A stretch of 30,647 nucleotides of DNA from contig JADFTO010000003.1 of the NCBI GenBank assembly GCA_022560215.1, forward strand, positions 1 through 30,647. Reading direction: 5' to 3'. The translations under genes and the position numbers were made by a program. Shown here piece after piece: positions 23,941 through 30,647 of the stretch (its first letter is position 1; the number at the start of each line of letters is the position of its first letter). The stretch is from Pseudomonadota bacterium (GTDB lineage: Bacteria > Pseudomonadota > Alphaproteobacteria > Rhodospirillales > 2-02-FULL-58-16). The notes beneath the pieces are model-generated. The model was not told the DNA's origin. It did no database searches and saw nothing but the letters and a program-made list of their open reading frames with translations.

Positions 23941-24816
23941 TTATTTCCCCTGGCCGCTCTGGTCGCCGAAAAACCTGAAAAAATCGCCTGTCGGCGGACC
24001 GATGTAACTGGTGGTCTCCCCTCTCAGGCCTTCCTTGAGGGCGTTCATGGAAATCCAGAAGTCGAAGAACTCGCGATCCTGGCCATAGGCGGCATTATAG
24101 GTGTTTTGCGCCTTGGCTTCGCCCTGGCCGCGCAGGATATCGCCCTCCTTTTGGGCATGGGCCTGGATGATCGTCTGCTGCTTGTCGGCGTCGGTGCGGA
24201 TGCGTTTCGCTTCCTTCTGGCCTTCGGCCCTTATCTTCCGCGCCTCCTGTTCGCGCTGGGTCTGCATGCGGCGGAAGACCGCCTGGCTGTTCTCGTCGGG
24301 AAGATCGACGCGCTTGATCCTGACGTCGATGACGTCGATGCCGAAGGCCACGGCCTGTTCCTTGACCCGATTGGCGATGGCCTTGATGAGGTTCGAGCGT
24401 TCAGGAGTCATCAAAGTCGCCAAGGTCGCCTCCCCGAAGACGGCGCGCAGGTTCGCGTTGATGATGTTGCCGAGCCGGAGCTCCATGCCCTGTTCGTTAT
24501 TGACCGTCATAAAGAATTTCAGGGGATCGACGATTCGATAGCGGGCGAAGGCGTCGACCACGAGCTGCTTCTGGTCGCGGGTGGGCACCTCTTCGCTCTT
24601 GGCGTCGAAATCCAGGATCCGCTGGTCGAAATAGACGACGTTCTGGACGAACGGCATCTTGAAATGGATACCGGCTTCGGGGACCACATCCTTTGTTTCG
24701 CCGAACTGGAGCACCAGGGCCTGTTCGCGTTCGTGGACCGTGTACACCGAGTCGAAAAGGAGCACGCCGAGGACGACGACGGCCAGGCCGATTACGGCAA
24801 GGTATGTCTTGTTCAT
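23941..24816 (-). CDS. hflC: HflC, SPFH-family membrane protease modulator
   Basis: This 291-aa protein forms the HflKC complex that surrounds and restrains FtsH. One N-terminal membrane helix (VIGLAVVVLGVLLFDSVYTV, residues about 8-27) is followed by the SPFH domain (VHEREQALVLQFGE... to EATLATLMTPER) and a long charged coiled coil (QREQEARKIRAEGQKEAKRI). Its ATG overlaps the hflK stop (ATGA), so the two are translationally coupled. Confidence 0.95.
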   Translation of the reverse strand: MNKTYLAVIGLAVVVLGVLLFDSVYTVHEREQALVLQFGETKDVVPEAGIHFKMPFVQNVVYFDQRILDFDAKSEEVPTRDQKQLVVDAFARYRIVDPLKFFMTVNNEQGMELRLGNIINANLRAVFGEATLATLMTPERSNLIKAIANRVKEQAVAFGIDVIDVRIKRVDLPDENSQAVFRRMQTQREQEARKIRAEGQKEAKRIRTDADKQQTIIQAHAQKEGDILRGQGEAKAQNTYNAAYGQDREFFDFWISMNALKEGLRGETTSYIGPPTGDFFRFFGDQSGQGK

Positions 24817-25910
24817 TGCCCGACCTCCCCGCCGCTACGTTTCCTCAATTCCGGCAAGGGCAGGTAGGGGATCACGCCGGAGCCGCCCGACCGGTTGTCG
24901 ATCAACACCTTCTCCATGTCCCCCATCACCGACTGCATGGTTTCCAGGTACATCCGGCGCTTGGTCACTACCTTATCACTCCTGTATTCCGTCAACACCG
25001 ACAGGAAGCGTTGCGACTCTCCCGTGGCGATGGCGATTTTCTCTTCCTTGTAGGCCTCGGCGGCGTTGGTGATCTTCGCGGCCTCGCCCTCGGCCCTTTG
25101 CACGATTTCGAAGCGGTAGGCGTTCGCTTCGTTGATCGCGCGTTCCTTGTCGGCGCGTGCCGCCTGGACGTCGCGGAAGGCGTTGAGAACGTTGCCGGGA
25201 GGATCGATTTTCTGCAATTGGACCCGGGTCACCTCGATGCCGGAGCCGTAGTCGTCCAGGATCCTCTGAATCAAGGCCTGGGCTTCAATCTCGACTTTGA
25301 CCCGGCCCTGGGTGCGGGCGAATTCGAAGCCCGTCTTGCCGATGATCTCGCGCATGGCGCTTTCAGACGCGTCCTTGACCGTGATCTCCGGGTTGCGGAT
25401 GTTGAAGAGGAACAACTCGGCGTCCTTGATGATCCAGAAGGTGACGAACTGGATATCGATGATGTTCTCGTCGCCGGTCAGCATCAGGCTTTCCTGGGGC
25501 ACGTTGCGCAGCATGTTCGTGCGCTGCTGCACGTTCGCGCGCTGCTCGTCGAAGCCGGAGCGGAATCCCACCTGGGTCCGTTGCACGCGGGTCACTTTCG
25601 GCTTGTAGATGGTGCCGATGGGCGAGGGAAAGAACCAATGCAGGCCCGGGGCGGTGGTCTGGGTGTACTTGCCGAAAAGCAGCACGACGCCTTGCTCTTC
25701 CGGCTGCACCCGGTAGAAGCCGCTGAGCAGCCAGAGCGCCGCCACCGCCAGAATTATCAGGAGGATGCCGCGCCTGGAACCGACGCCGCCAGGCATGAAC
25801 TTCCTGAACCCTTCCTGGCCGCGGCGCAGGAATTCCTCGATGTCCGGCGGTTGGGAAGAGGAGGGCCCTCCCCCTCCCCATGGGCCGCCGCCTTGTGCTT
25901 TCCAGGGCAT
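24813..25910 (-). CDS. hflK: HflK, SPFH-family membrane protease modulator
   Basis: This 365-aa partner of HflC has a Gly/Pro-rich cytoplasmic N-terminus (GGGPWGGGGPSSSQPP), one membrane helix (GILLIILAVAALWLLSGFY, about residues 48-66) and the SPFH domain beginning YRVQPEEQGVVLLFGKY. The coiled-coil region contains RAEGEAAKITNAAEAYKEEK. ATG 25910 has AAGGA about 9 bases upstream. It begins the hflK-hflC-DUF2065-degP group and is divergent from apbC across a 184-base promoter region. Confidence 0.95.
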   Translation of the reverse strand: MPWKAQGGGPWGGGGPSSSQPPDIEEFLRRGQEGFRKFMPGGVGSRRGILLIILAVAALWLLSGFYRVQPEEQGVVLLFGKYTQTTAPGLHWFFPSPIGTIYKPKVTRVQRTQVGFRSGFDEQRANVQQRTNMLRNVPQESLMLTGDENIIDIQFVTFWIIKDAELFLFNIRNPEITVKDASESAMREIIGKTGFEFARTQGRVKVEIEAQALIQRILDDYGSGIEVTRVQLQKIDPPGNVLNAFRDVQAARADKERAINEANAYRFEIVQRAEGEAAKITNAAEAYKEEKIAIATGESQRFLSVLTEYRSDKVVTKRRMYLETMQSVMGDMEKVLIDNRSGGSGVIPYLPLPELRKRSGGEVGQ

Positions 25911-26094
25911 GAATTTCGTCCTTTTTTTGAAGGTCCTTAGTAAACGACCTATGGCATTTCAATTTCAGATACGTATATCTAAAGCGCACGGCCGGTCTGT
26001 CATTAGCCTTATAGGACAGGTTGGCCATCGGCGCAACGCGCAGGAGCGCCGCGAACGCCGAATGATATCGGATCATGCCCAGGAGAATGCAAGC

Positions 26095-27243
26095 ATGAGC
26101 GAGGTTACCGAACAACAAATCCTTGAAGCCCTGAATGCCGTCAACGATCCGGAGACGGGCAAGGATGTCGTAACCCAGGGCATGGTTTCGGGCTTGCAGG
26201 TCAAGGACGGCCACGTGGCCTTCGCCTTGGAGGTGGACCCGGAACGGGGTCCCACCCTGGAATCCCTGCGCAAGGAGGCGGAAAAGACCGTTCACGCCCT
26301 TCCCGGCGTGCTCTCGGCCACCGTGGTGCTGACCGCCGAGCGTCCGTCCCAGCCCGCTCCCGGCCCCGGAGGCCAGCCCGCTCCCGGCCCCGGAGGCCAG
26401 CCCGGACCCAGCCCCGGAGGACAGCCCGGACCCAGCCCCGACAAAGCCCTGATGCCGGGGGTTCAATCCATCGTCGCCGTGGCCTCGGGCAAGGGCGGCG
26501 TCGGCAAATCCACGACGTCGGTCAACCTGGCGCTCGCCCTGGCGGCGGGCGGGCATAAGGTGGGGCTCCTCGACGCCGACATCTACGGCCCCTCCATGCC
26601 GCGCATGATGGGAATCACGGGTCAGCCCACGTCCTCGGACGGGCACCGCCTCGATCCCATGGAAAACTACGGGGTCAAGTGCATGTCCATGGGCTTCCTG
26701 GTGGAGGAGGACACGCCGGTCATCTGGCGCGGCCCCATGGCCCAGTCGGCCCTCCAGCAGATGATGCGCGACGTCAACTGGGGAAACCTGGATATCATGA
26801 TCGTCGACCTGCCGCCCGGAACCGGCGACATCCAACTGACCATAGCCCAGCAGGTGCCCCTGGCAGGCGCGGTTATCGTGTCCACGCCCCAGGACATCGC
26901 CCTATCGGACGCGCGCAAGGGACTCAACATGTTCCGCAAGGTGGACGTGCCTGTCTACGGCATCATCGAGAACATGAGCTATTTCCTCTGCCCCCACTGC
27001 AACGAACGCTCCGAGATTTTCAGCCACGGCGGCGCCCGCCGGGTGGCCGAAACCCTGGGCACGGACTTCCTCGGCGAGATTCCCCTGTCCATGGACATCC
27101 GGGAGACCTCCGACAGCGGCCGGCCCATCGTCGTCTCCGATCCCGGCAACGAACACGCCAAGGCCTTCATGGCCATCGCCGAAAAGATATGGGAGAAAAC
27201 CGGCAAGGCGGCGGTCCAGGCGCCGAAGATCGTGGTGCAGTAG
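26095..27243 (+). CDS. apbC: Mrp/ApbC/NBP35-type Fe-S cluster carrier ATPase
   Basis: This 382-aa P-loop ATPase carries Fe-S clusters to apoproteins. The N-terminal MIP18/DUF59-type domain (EQQILEALNAVNDPETGKDV to about residue 82) is followed by a repetitive Pro/Gly linker (residues 86-117). The ATPase domain has Walker A GKGGVGKST (132-140), LLDADIYGPSMPRMMG, VDLPPGTGDIQLT and the cluster-binding CPHC (C299, C302). ATG 26095 has AGGAG about 10 bases upstream; the longer open frame upstream crosses the hflK promoter and is not used. It is convergent with folA, with a hairpin between the stops. Confidence 0.95.
   Translation: MSEVTEQQILEALNAVNDPETGKDVVTQGMVSGLQVKDGHVAFALEVDPERGPTLESLRKEAEKTVHALPGVLSATVVLTAERPSQPAPGPGGQPAPGPGGQPGPSPGGQPGPSPDKALMPGVQSIVAVASGKGGVGKSTTSVNLALALAAGGHKVGLLDADIYGPSMPRMMGITGQPTSSDGHRLDPMENYGVKCMSMGFLVEEDTPVIWRGPMAQSALQQMMRDVNWGNLDIMIVDLPPGTGDIQLTIAQQVPLAGAVIVSTPQDIALSDARKGLNMFRKVDVPVYGIIENMSYFLCPHCNERSEIFSHGGARRVAETLGTDFLGEIPLSMDIRETSDSGRPIVVSDPGNEHAKAFMAIAEKIWEKTGKAAVQAPKIVVQ
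26350..26445 (+). repeat. Four-unit 24-bp in-frame repeat in the apbC linker
   Basis: Four 24-bp units start at 26350, 26374, 26398 and 26422. They encode QPAPGPGG twice, then QPGPSPGG and QPGPSPDK. The first two units are identical and the last two differ only at their ends, pointing to stepwise duplication. The linker joins the DUF59-like and ATPase domains. Confidence 0.92.
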
Positions 27244-27247
27244 GCCC

Positions 27248-27267
27248 GGGAGCGTTGCGGCGCTCCC
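27248..27267. terminator. Hairpin between convergent apbC and folA
   Basis: GGGAGCG and CGCTCCC form a 7-bp stem with a 6-base loop, placed between the two stop codons. TTAAAT follows on the plus strand and GGGCCTA on the minus strand, so it would serve apbC better than folA. Confidence 0.5.
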
Positions 27268-27759
27268 TTAAATCCTGTCCAGGACCACGAAACTGTAGGC
27301 CGGTACGTCCGGGCCTTCGGCGTCATGGTCTTCGCGCCCGACCTCCTTCCAGGCGCCCGCATCGAGGACGGGGAAAAGAGTGTCGCCGGAAACCTGGATG
27401 TGAACCTCCGTCAGGTACACGCGCCGGGCCAGGGGCATGGCCATGCGGTAGATATCGCCGCCGCCGATGACCATGGCTTCCCCGGCGCCTTCCCCTTCGG
27501 CGATCTTGAGCGCCGCGTCCAGGCCGCCGGCCACGCGGATCCCGTCCTCCCCATACGAGGCGTCCCGGGTAATCACGATGTTGGTCCGCCCGGGAAGGGG
27601 CCTGCCGATAGATTGGAACGTCTTGCGTCCCATGATCACGGGCTTGCCCATGGTCAGAGCCTTGAACCTCTTCAAATCCGCCGAAATGCGCCAGGGCAGG
27701 CCGCCCGCCCGGCCGACGACCCGGTTTTCCGCCATCGCGGCAATGAGGGATATACGCAT
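27268..27759 (-). CDS. folA: Dihydrofolate reductase
   Basis: This 163-aa enzyme reduces dihydrofolate with NADPH, regenerating the cofactor oxidised by ThyA. It opens MRISLIAAMAENRVVG, has LPWRISADLKRFKALT for substrate binding, PVIMGRKTFQSIGRPLPGR for the nucleotide, and EAMVIGGGDIYRMAMPLA. The substrate-binding acidic residue typical of chromosomal DHFR is in the DLKRFK helix. It begins 11 bases after the thyA stop, so thyA-folA is an operon. Confidence 0.95.
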   Translation of the reverse strand: MRISLIAAMAENRVVGRAGGLPWRISADLKRFKALTMGKPVIMGRKTFQSIGRPLPGRTNIVITRDASYGEDGIRVAGGLDAALKIAEGEGAGEAMVIGGGDIYRMAMPLARRVYLTEVHIQVSGDTLFPVLDAGAWKEVGREDHDAEGPDVPAYSFVVLDRI

Positions 27760-27770
27760 GCGCCTAACGC

Positions 27771-28565
27771 CTAAACCGCGATGGGCGCGGCGATGGGCGG
27801 ATGGTGCTCGTAGCCCAGCAGGCGGAAATCCTCGTAAGCGAAGTCGAAGATGCCGGCGACCTCCGGGCTTATTTCCATGACCGGCAGGGGCAGCGGTTCA
27901 CGACTCAACTGCTGGTCCGCCTGCTGGAAGTGGTTGGCGTAGAGGTGGGCGTCGCCGAAGGTATGGACGAAGTCGCCAGGAGCCAGGTCCGTGACCTGGG
28001 CGATCATCATGGTCAACAGGGCATAGGACGCGATGTTGAAGGGCACGCCCAGGAAGATGTCGGCGCTGCGCTGGTAGAGCTGGCAGGACAGCTTGCCTTC
28101 GGCGACGTAGAACTGGAACAGGCAATGACACGGCGGCAGGGCCATCTGGTCCACGTCGGCCACGTTCCAGGCGCTGACGACCAGGCGGCGCGAATCGGGA
28201 TTGGCCTTGATCTGCTCCACGACCCGGGTGATCTGGTCGATGCCGCCCCCGCCGGGGACCGGCCAGGACCGCCACTGGGACCCGTAGACGGGGCCGAGAT
28301 CGCCCGTCTCGTCGGCCCATTCGTCCCAGATGCGGACCCCGTGATCGTTCAGGTACTTGATATTGGTGTCGCCCCTGAGGAACCACAAAAGCTCGTGGAT
28401 AATGGACTTGAGGTGCAGTTTCTTGGTGCTGACCAGGGGAAACCCGGCGCCGAGGTCGAAGCGCATCTGATAGCCGAAGACGCTCTTGGTTCCGGTGCCC
28501 GTCCTGTCCGGCCTGAACACGCCGTTCCGGCGCACGTGCCTCAAGAGGTCCAGGTACTGTTTCAT
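27771..28565 (-). CDS. thyA: Thymidylate synthase
   Basis: This 264-aa enzyme methylates dUMP to dTMP with methylenetetrahydrofolate; 264 aa equals the E. coli length. The catalytic Cys is in MALPPCHCLFQFYV, with upstream LVSTKKLHLKSIIHELLWFL, GPVYGSQWR, and downstream LYQRSADIFLGVPFNIASYA. ATG 28565 has GAGG a few bases upstream; the frame is open further upstream, but that part has no family match. It is divergent from the tmRNA gene across about 175 bases. Confidence 0.97.
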   Translation of the reverse strand: MKQYLDLLRHVRRNGVFRPDRTGTGTKSVFGYQMRFDLGAGFPLVSTKKLHLKSIIHELLWFLRGDTNIKYLNDHGVRIWDEWADETGDLGPVYGSQWRSWPVPGGGGIDQITRVVEQIKANPDSRRLVVSAWNVADVDQMALPPCHCLFQFYVAEGKLSCQLYQRSADIFLGVPFNIASYALLTMMIAQVTDLAPGDFVHTFGDAHLYANHFQQADQQLSREPLPLPVMEISPEVAGIFDFAYEDFRLLGYEHHPPIAAPIAV

Positions 28566-28740
28566 ATTCCTCGTGCCGGAAGTCGAATTTGAGTGGCCCG
28601 GCGGGACTGCCGAGGGCATATTACCCGGTGCCGACAGGCGGCGCAAAGTCCCAGCGCCCTCTGCCCGGTTATCTCCGGAAAACCCTCTCCTGCCCCCTTC
28701 CCAAGGAAAAGGCAAATGCCTATATTGGTAATGTCGGGTA

Positions 28741-29047
28741 ACCGACTATGGCGATAAACGCTTTGTGGAATAAGCGTTGCGGACCCGGGGGCAGTGCCCG
28801 GCGCCTCCACCATTCCATATCTGGGCCTCTGAATCGACGGCAGAGGTGACAGCAACCGAGGGGGCGAAACAGGATCGACGCGCGTGGTAAAGACATGGTT
28901 TTCGCCCGGCATGGTACCGCCGTTATCGGACCAAACTGATAAATGCCAACGACAACGAGGCATTTGCTGTAGCCGCTTAAGGCTGCTCCAGCGGGGTTCG
29001 GGGGGCACCTGGCAACAGAAGCCCCCCACTTCGGCCTGCAACCTTTC
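28741..29047 (+). ncRNA. ssrA: tmRNA, circularly permuted (two-piece) form
   Basis: tmRNA rescues stalled ribosomes and tags the product for proteolysis. The gene has the alphaproteobacterial permuted order. The acceptor piece comes first, with a hairpin (AACGCTT/AAGCGTT), the T-arm-like CCGGGGGCAGTGCCCGG and the 3' end CGCCTCCACCA ending at 28812. A 47-base intervening segment (28813-28859) follows, then the coding piece from 28860 (GGGGGCGAAACAGGATCGAC). GGGGGCG pairs with CGCCTCC to rebuild the acceptor stem. The tag frame is 28945-28980: ANDNEAFAVAA then TAA. The GGGGGGC/GCCCCCC stem after the tag is a pseudoknot helix. Outer ends are approximate. A -10-like TATATT lies at 28721. Confidence 0.93.
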
Positions 29048-29059
29048 TAGGCCTCTGCC

Positions 29060-29563
29060 ATGATCACGGATCCCCTCAGATACGACAAATGGATCGAAGA
29101 AGCCCTGCGCGGGGTCATCCGCAGGGTGCTGGTTCAAACGGCGGCCGAGGGGCTCCCCGGCGACCATTATTTCTACATCACCTTCCGCACCAAGGCCGAC
29201 GGCGTGGCCCTGCCCGGCAAGCTGCTGGCCGAGCACCCGGATGAAATGACCATCGTTCTGCAGCACCAGTTCGATGACCTGGTCGTGGACGAGGACGCCT
29301 TCCAGGTCACCCTATACTTCAAGGGCAAGGGCGAACGCTTGCGCGTGCCCCTGAACGCCGTCACCGCCTTCGCCGATCCGTCGGTCAATTTCGGGCTCGA
29401 GCTGAAAACCATCAAGGTTCCGGGCAAGGCCATCGATCGGGCCTCCGGGACGGAAGACCTCCCCGCCGGGGACGGCAAGGCCATCAGCCCGGACAACGAC
29501 CAGTCCGTCAAGGAAGACAAGATGGGCCAGGTCATCGCCTTGGACGCTTTCCGCAAGAAATAG
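29060..29563 (+). CDS. sspB: SspB family ClpXP adaptor
   Basis: This 167-aa adaptor binds ssrA-tagged proteins and delivers them to ClpXP. The SspB fold region runs from HYFYITFRTKADGVALPGKL through EMTIVLQHQFDDLVV and VTLYFKGKGERLRVPLNAV to about residue 115. A long acidic, disordered linker follows, then the C-terminal ClpX-binding motif GQVIALDAFRKK. Length and layout match the alphaproteobacterial form. It begins only about 13 bases after the tmRNA coding piece, so tag and adaptor genes are adjacent. Confidence 0.92.
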   Translation: MITDPLRYDKWIEEALRGVIRRVLVQTAAEGLPGDHYFYITFRTKADGVALPGKLLAEHPDEMTIVLQHQFDDLVVDEDAFQVTLYFKGKGERLRVPLNAVTAFADPSVNFGLELKTIKVPGKAIDRASGTEDLPAGDGKAISPDNDQSVKEDKMGQVIALDAFRKK

Positions 29564-29628
29564 GGCGTGGGCGCCGTTTTCCCCGGGCATGTCCATGCCG
29601 ATCGAAGCCGCCCCGGGAGGGTAGGATC

Positions 29629-30647
29629 ATGAGCCAATACGTCCACCGCGAGATGTTCCCCCTTGGCGAAGACACCGCGCCCTACCGGCTGCTCACCACC
29701 GACTACGTGAGCCGGGACGAATTCGACGGCCAACCGGTCCTCAAGGTGGACACCCGGGCCCTGACCCTGATGGCGGCAGAGGCGATGCGCGACACCTCGC
29801 ACCTGCTCCGTCCCGGCCACCTGGAGCAACTGGCCAGGATCCTCGACGACCCGGAGGCCTCCGACAACGACCGCTTCGTGGCCCTGGAACTCCTGAAGAA
29901 CGCCAACATCGCCGCCGGCGGCGTCCTGCCCATGTGCCAGGACACGGGCACCTCCATCGTCTTAGGCCACAAGGGCCAGAACGTGTGGACCAACGGCGAC
30001 GACGAAGCGGCGTTGTCCGAAGGCATCCTCAAGGCTTTTCTCGACAACAACCTGCGCTACAGCCAGATGGCGCCCCTCGACATGTTCGAAGAGGTCAACA
30101 CCGGGAACAACCTGCCGGCCCAGATCGACCTGTTCGCCGGACCGGGCGATGCCTACAAGCTCATGTTCGTGGCCAAGGGCGGCGGCTCGGCCAACAAGAC
30201 CTTCCTCTACCAGGAGACCAAGGCGCTGCTCAATCCGGAACGGCTGATGGGGTTCCTGGACGAGAAGTTGAGGTCGCTCGGCACGGCGGCCTGCCCGCCC
30301 TATCACCTGGCCATCGTCATCGGCGGCACCTCGGCCGAGCTGACCTTGAAGACGGTGAAGCTGGCGAGCACCCATTTCCTCGACACCCTGCCCCGGAAGG
30401 GCAACGAATACGGCCAGGCCTTCCGCGACACCGAAACCGAGCAGGCCGTCTTCGAGATGTGCCAGGGCTTAGGGATCGGCGCCCAGTTCGGGGGCAAGTA
30501 CTTCTGCCACGACGTGCGGGTGATCCGGCTGCCCCGCCACGGCGCCTCGCTGCCGGTTGGGATCGGCGTGTCCTGTTCGGCCGACCGCCAGATACTGGGC
30601 AAGATCACGGCCGACGGGGTGTTCCTGGAGGAGCTGGAGAAGAACCC
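29629..30647 (+). CDS. fumA: Class I (Fe-S) fumarate hydratase, 3' end outside the window
   Basis: The visible 339 residues match the N-terminal part of the long class I fumarase, which interconverts fumarate and malate with a [4Fe-4S] cluster. The three cluster cysteines appear to be C103 (PMCQDTGTS), C222 (AACPPYH) and C316 (GVSCSADR), two residues less than the E. coli FumA positions as I remember them. VAKGGGSANK and AIVIGGTSAE are also typical. ATG 29629 has GGGAGGGTAGGATC upstream. The frame is open to the right edge and lacks its C-terminal domain here. It is 65 bases after sspB on the same strand. Confidence 0.95.
   Translation, partial: MSQYVHREMFPLGEDTAPYRLLTTDYVSRDEFDGQPVLKVDTRALTLMAAEAMRDTSHLLRPGHLEQLARILDDPEASDNDRFVALELLKNANIAAGGVLPMCQDTGTSIVLGHKGQNVWTNGDDEAALSEGILKAFLDNNLRYSQMAPLDMFEEVNTGNNLPAQIDLFAGPGDAYKLMFVAKGGGSANKTFLYQETKALLNPERLMGFLDEKLRSLGTAACPPYHLAIVIGGTSAELTLKTVKLASTHFLDTLPRKGNEYGQAFRDTETEQAVFEMCQGLGIGAQFGGKYFCHDVRVIRLPRHGASLPVGIGVSCSADRQILGKITADGVFLEELEKN

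Noticed and set aside
25911..26094. Heat-shock (sigma-32) promoter before hflK
   Set aside because: A TTGAAA is visible on the minus strand but no convincing CCCCAT-type -10 at the right spacing.

Overview
The window looks like a high-GC alphaproteobacterium, most likely Rhodospirillales-like. The clearest signs are a circularly permuted (two-piece) tmRNA gene, a CcrM-type GANTC methyltransferase directly behind rnhB, and the neighbourhood sspB / thyA-folA / hflK-hflC / degP / miaA-ilvB-ilvN-ilvC, whose arrangement is familiar from alphaproteobacterial chromosomes. No taxon was looked up; this rests on gene content and on memory of the families.

Layout. (1) 1-10.1 kb is accessory metabolism. 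A plus-strand group encodes a DUF3604 PHP-like hydrolase, an MBL-fold hydrolase and the two subunits of an aconitase-X (AcnX) enzyme. It converges on a minus-strand operon with a mini-ORF that is only a signal peptide, a ComA/phosphosulfolactate-synthase-like TIM barrel, a TAXI-type TRAP solute-binding protein, a duplicated and truncated copy of the ComA-SBP junction, and a fused TRAP permease. A perfect FNR-type palindrome lies upstream, centred at -41.5 from the start site implied by a TATACG -10 candidate. The cluster reads as an uptake-and-conversion module for an unidentified small carboxylate, probably induced at low oxygen. Its AcnX lacks residues I remember as hallmarks in both subunits. 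(2) 10.1-13.3 kb holds a DUF420 membrane protein, a tiny zinc-ribbon protein and a CPA2 antiporter with odd termini. (3) 13.3-16.2 kb holds rnhB and ccrM, with three GANTC sites in the ccrM leader, then a complete IS630-family element inserted at the TA of the ccrM stop codon and abutting a roughly 100-bp MITE-like element. (4) 16.2-26 kb is a long minus-strand run: hflK, hflC, DUF2065, degP, DUF1015, miaA, ilvB, ilvN, ilvC. (5) 26-30.6 kb holds apbC/mrp, converging with thyA-folA, then ssrA (tmRNA), sspB and the start of a class I fumarase that runs off the end.

How they work together: ssrA and sspB (tagging of stalled products and delivery to ClpXP), hflKC and degP form a protein quality-control group. 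ilvBNC gives the first two steps of branched-chain amino-acid synthesis. thyA-folA couples dTMP synthesis with folate recycling. The most promising uncharacterised system is the 0.5-10.1 kb cluster. No CRISPR array, rRNA or tRNA gene was recognised.
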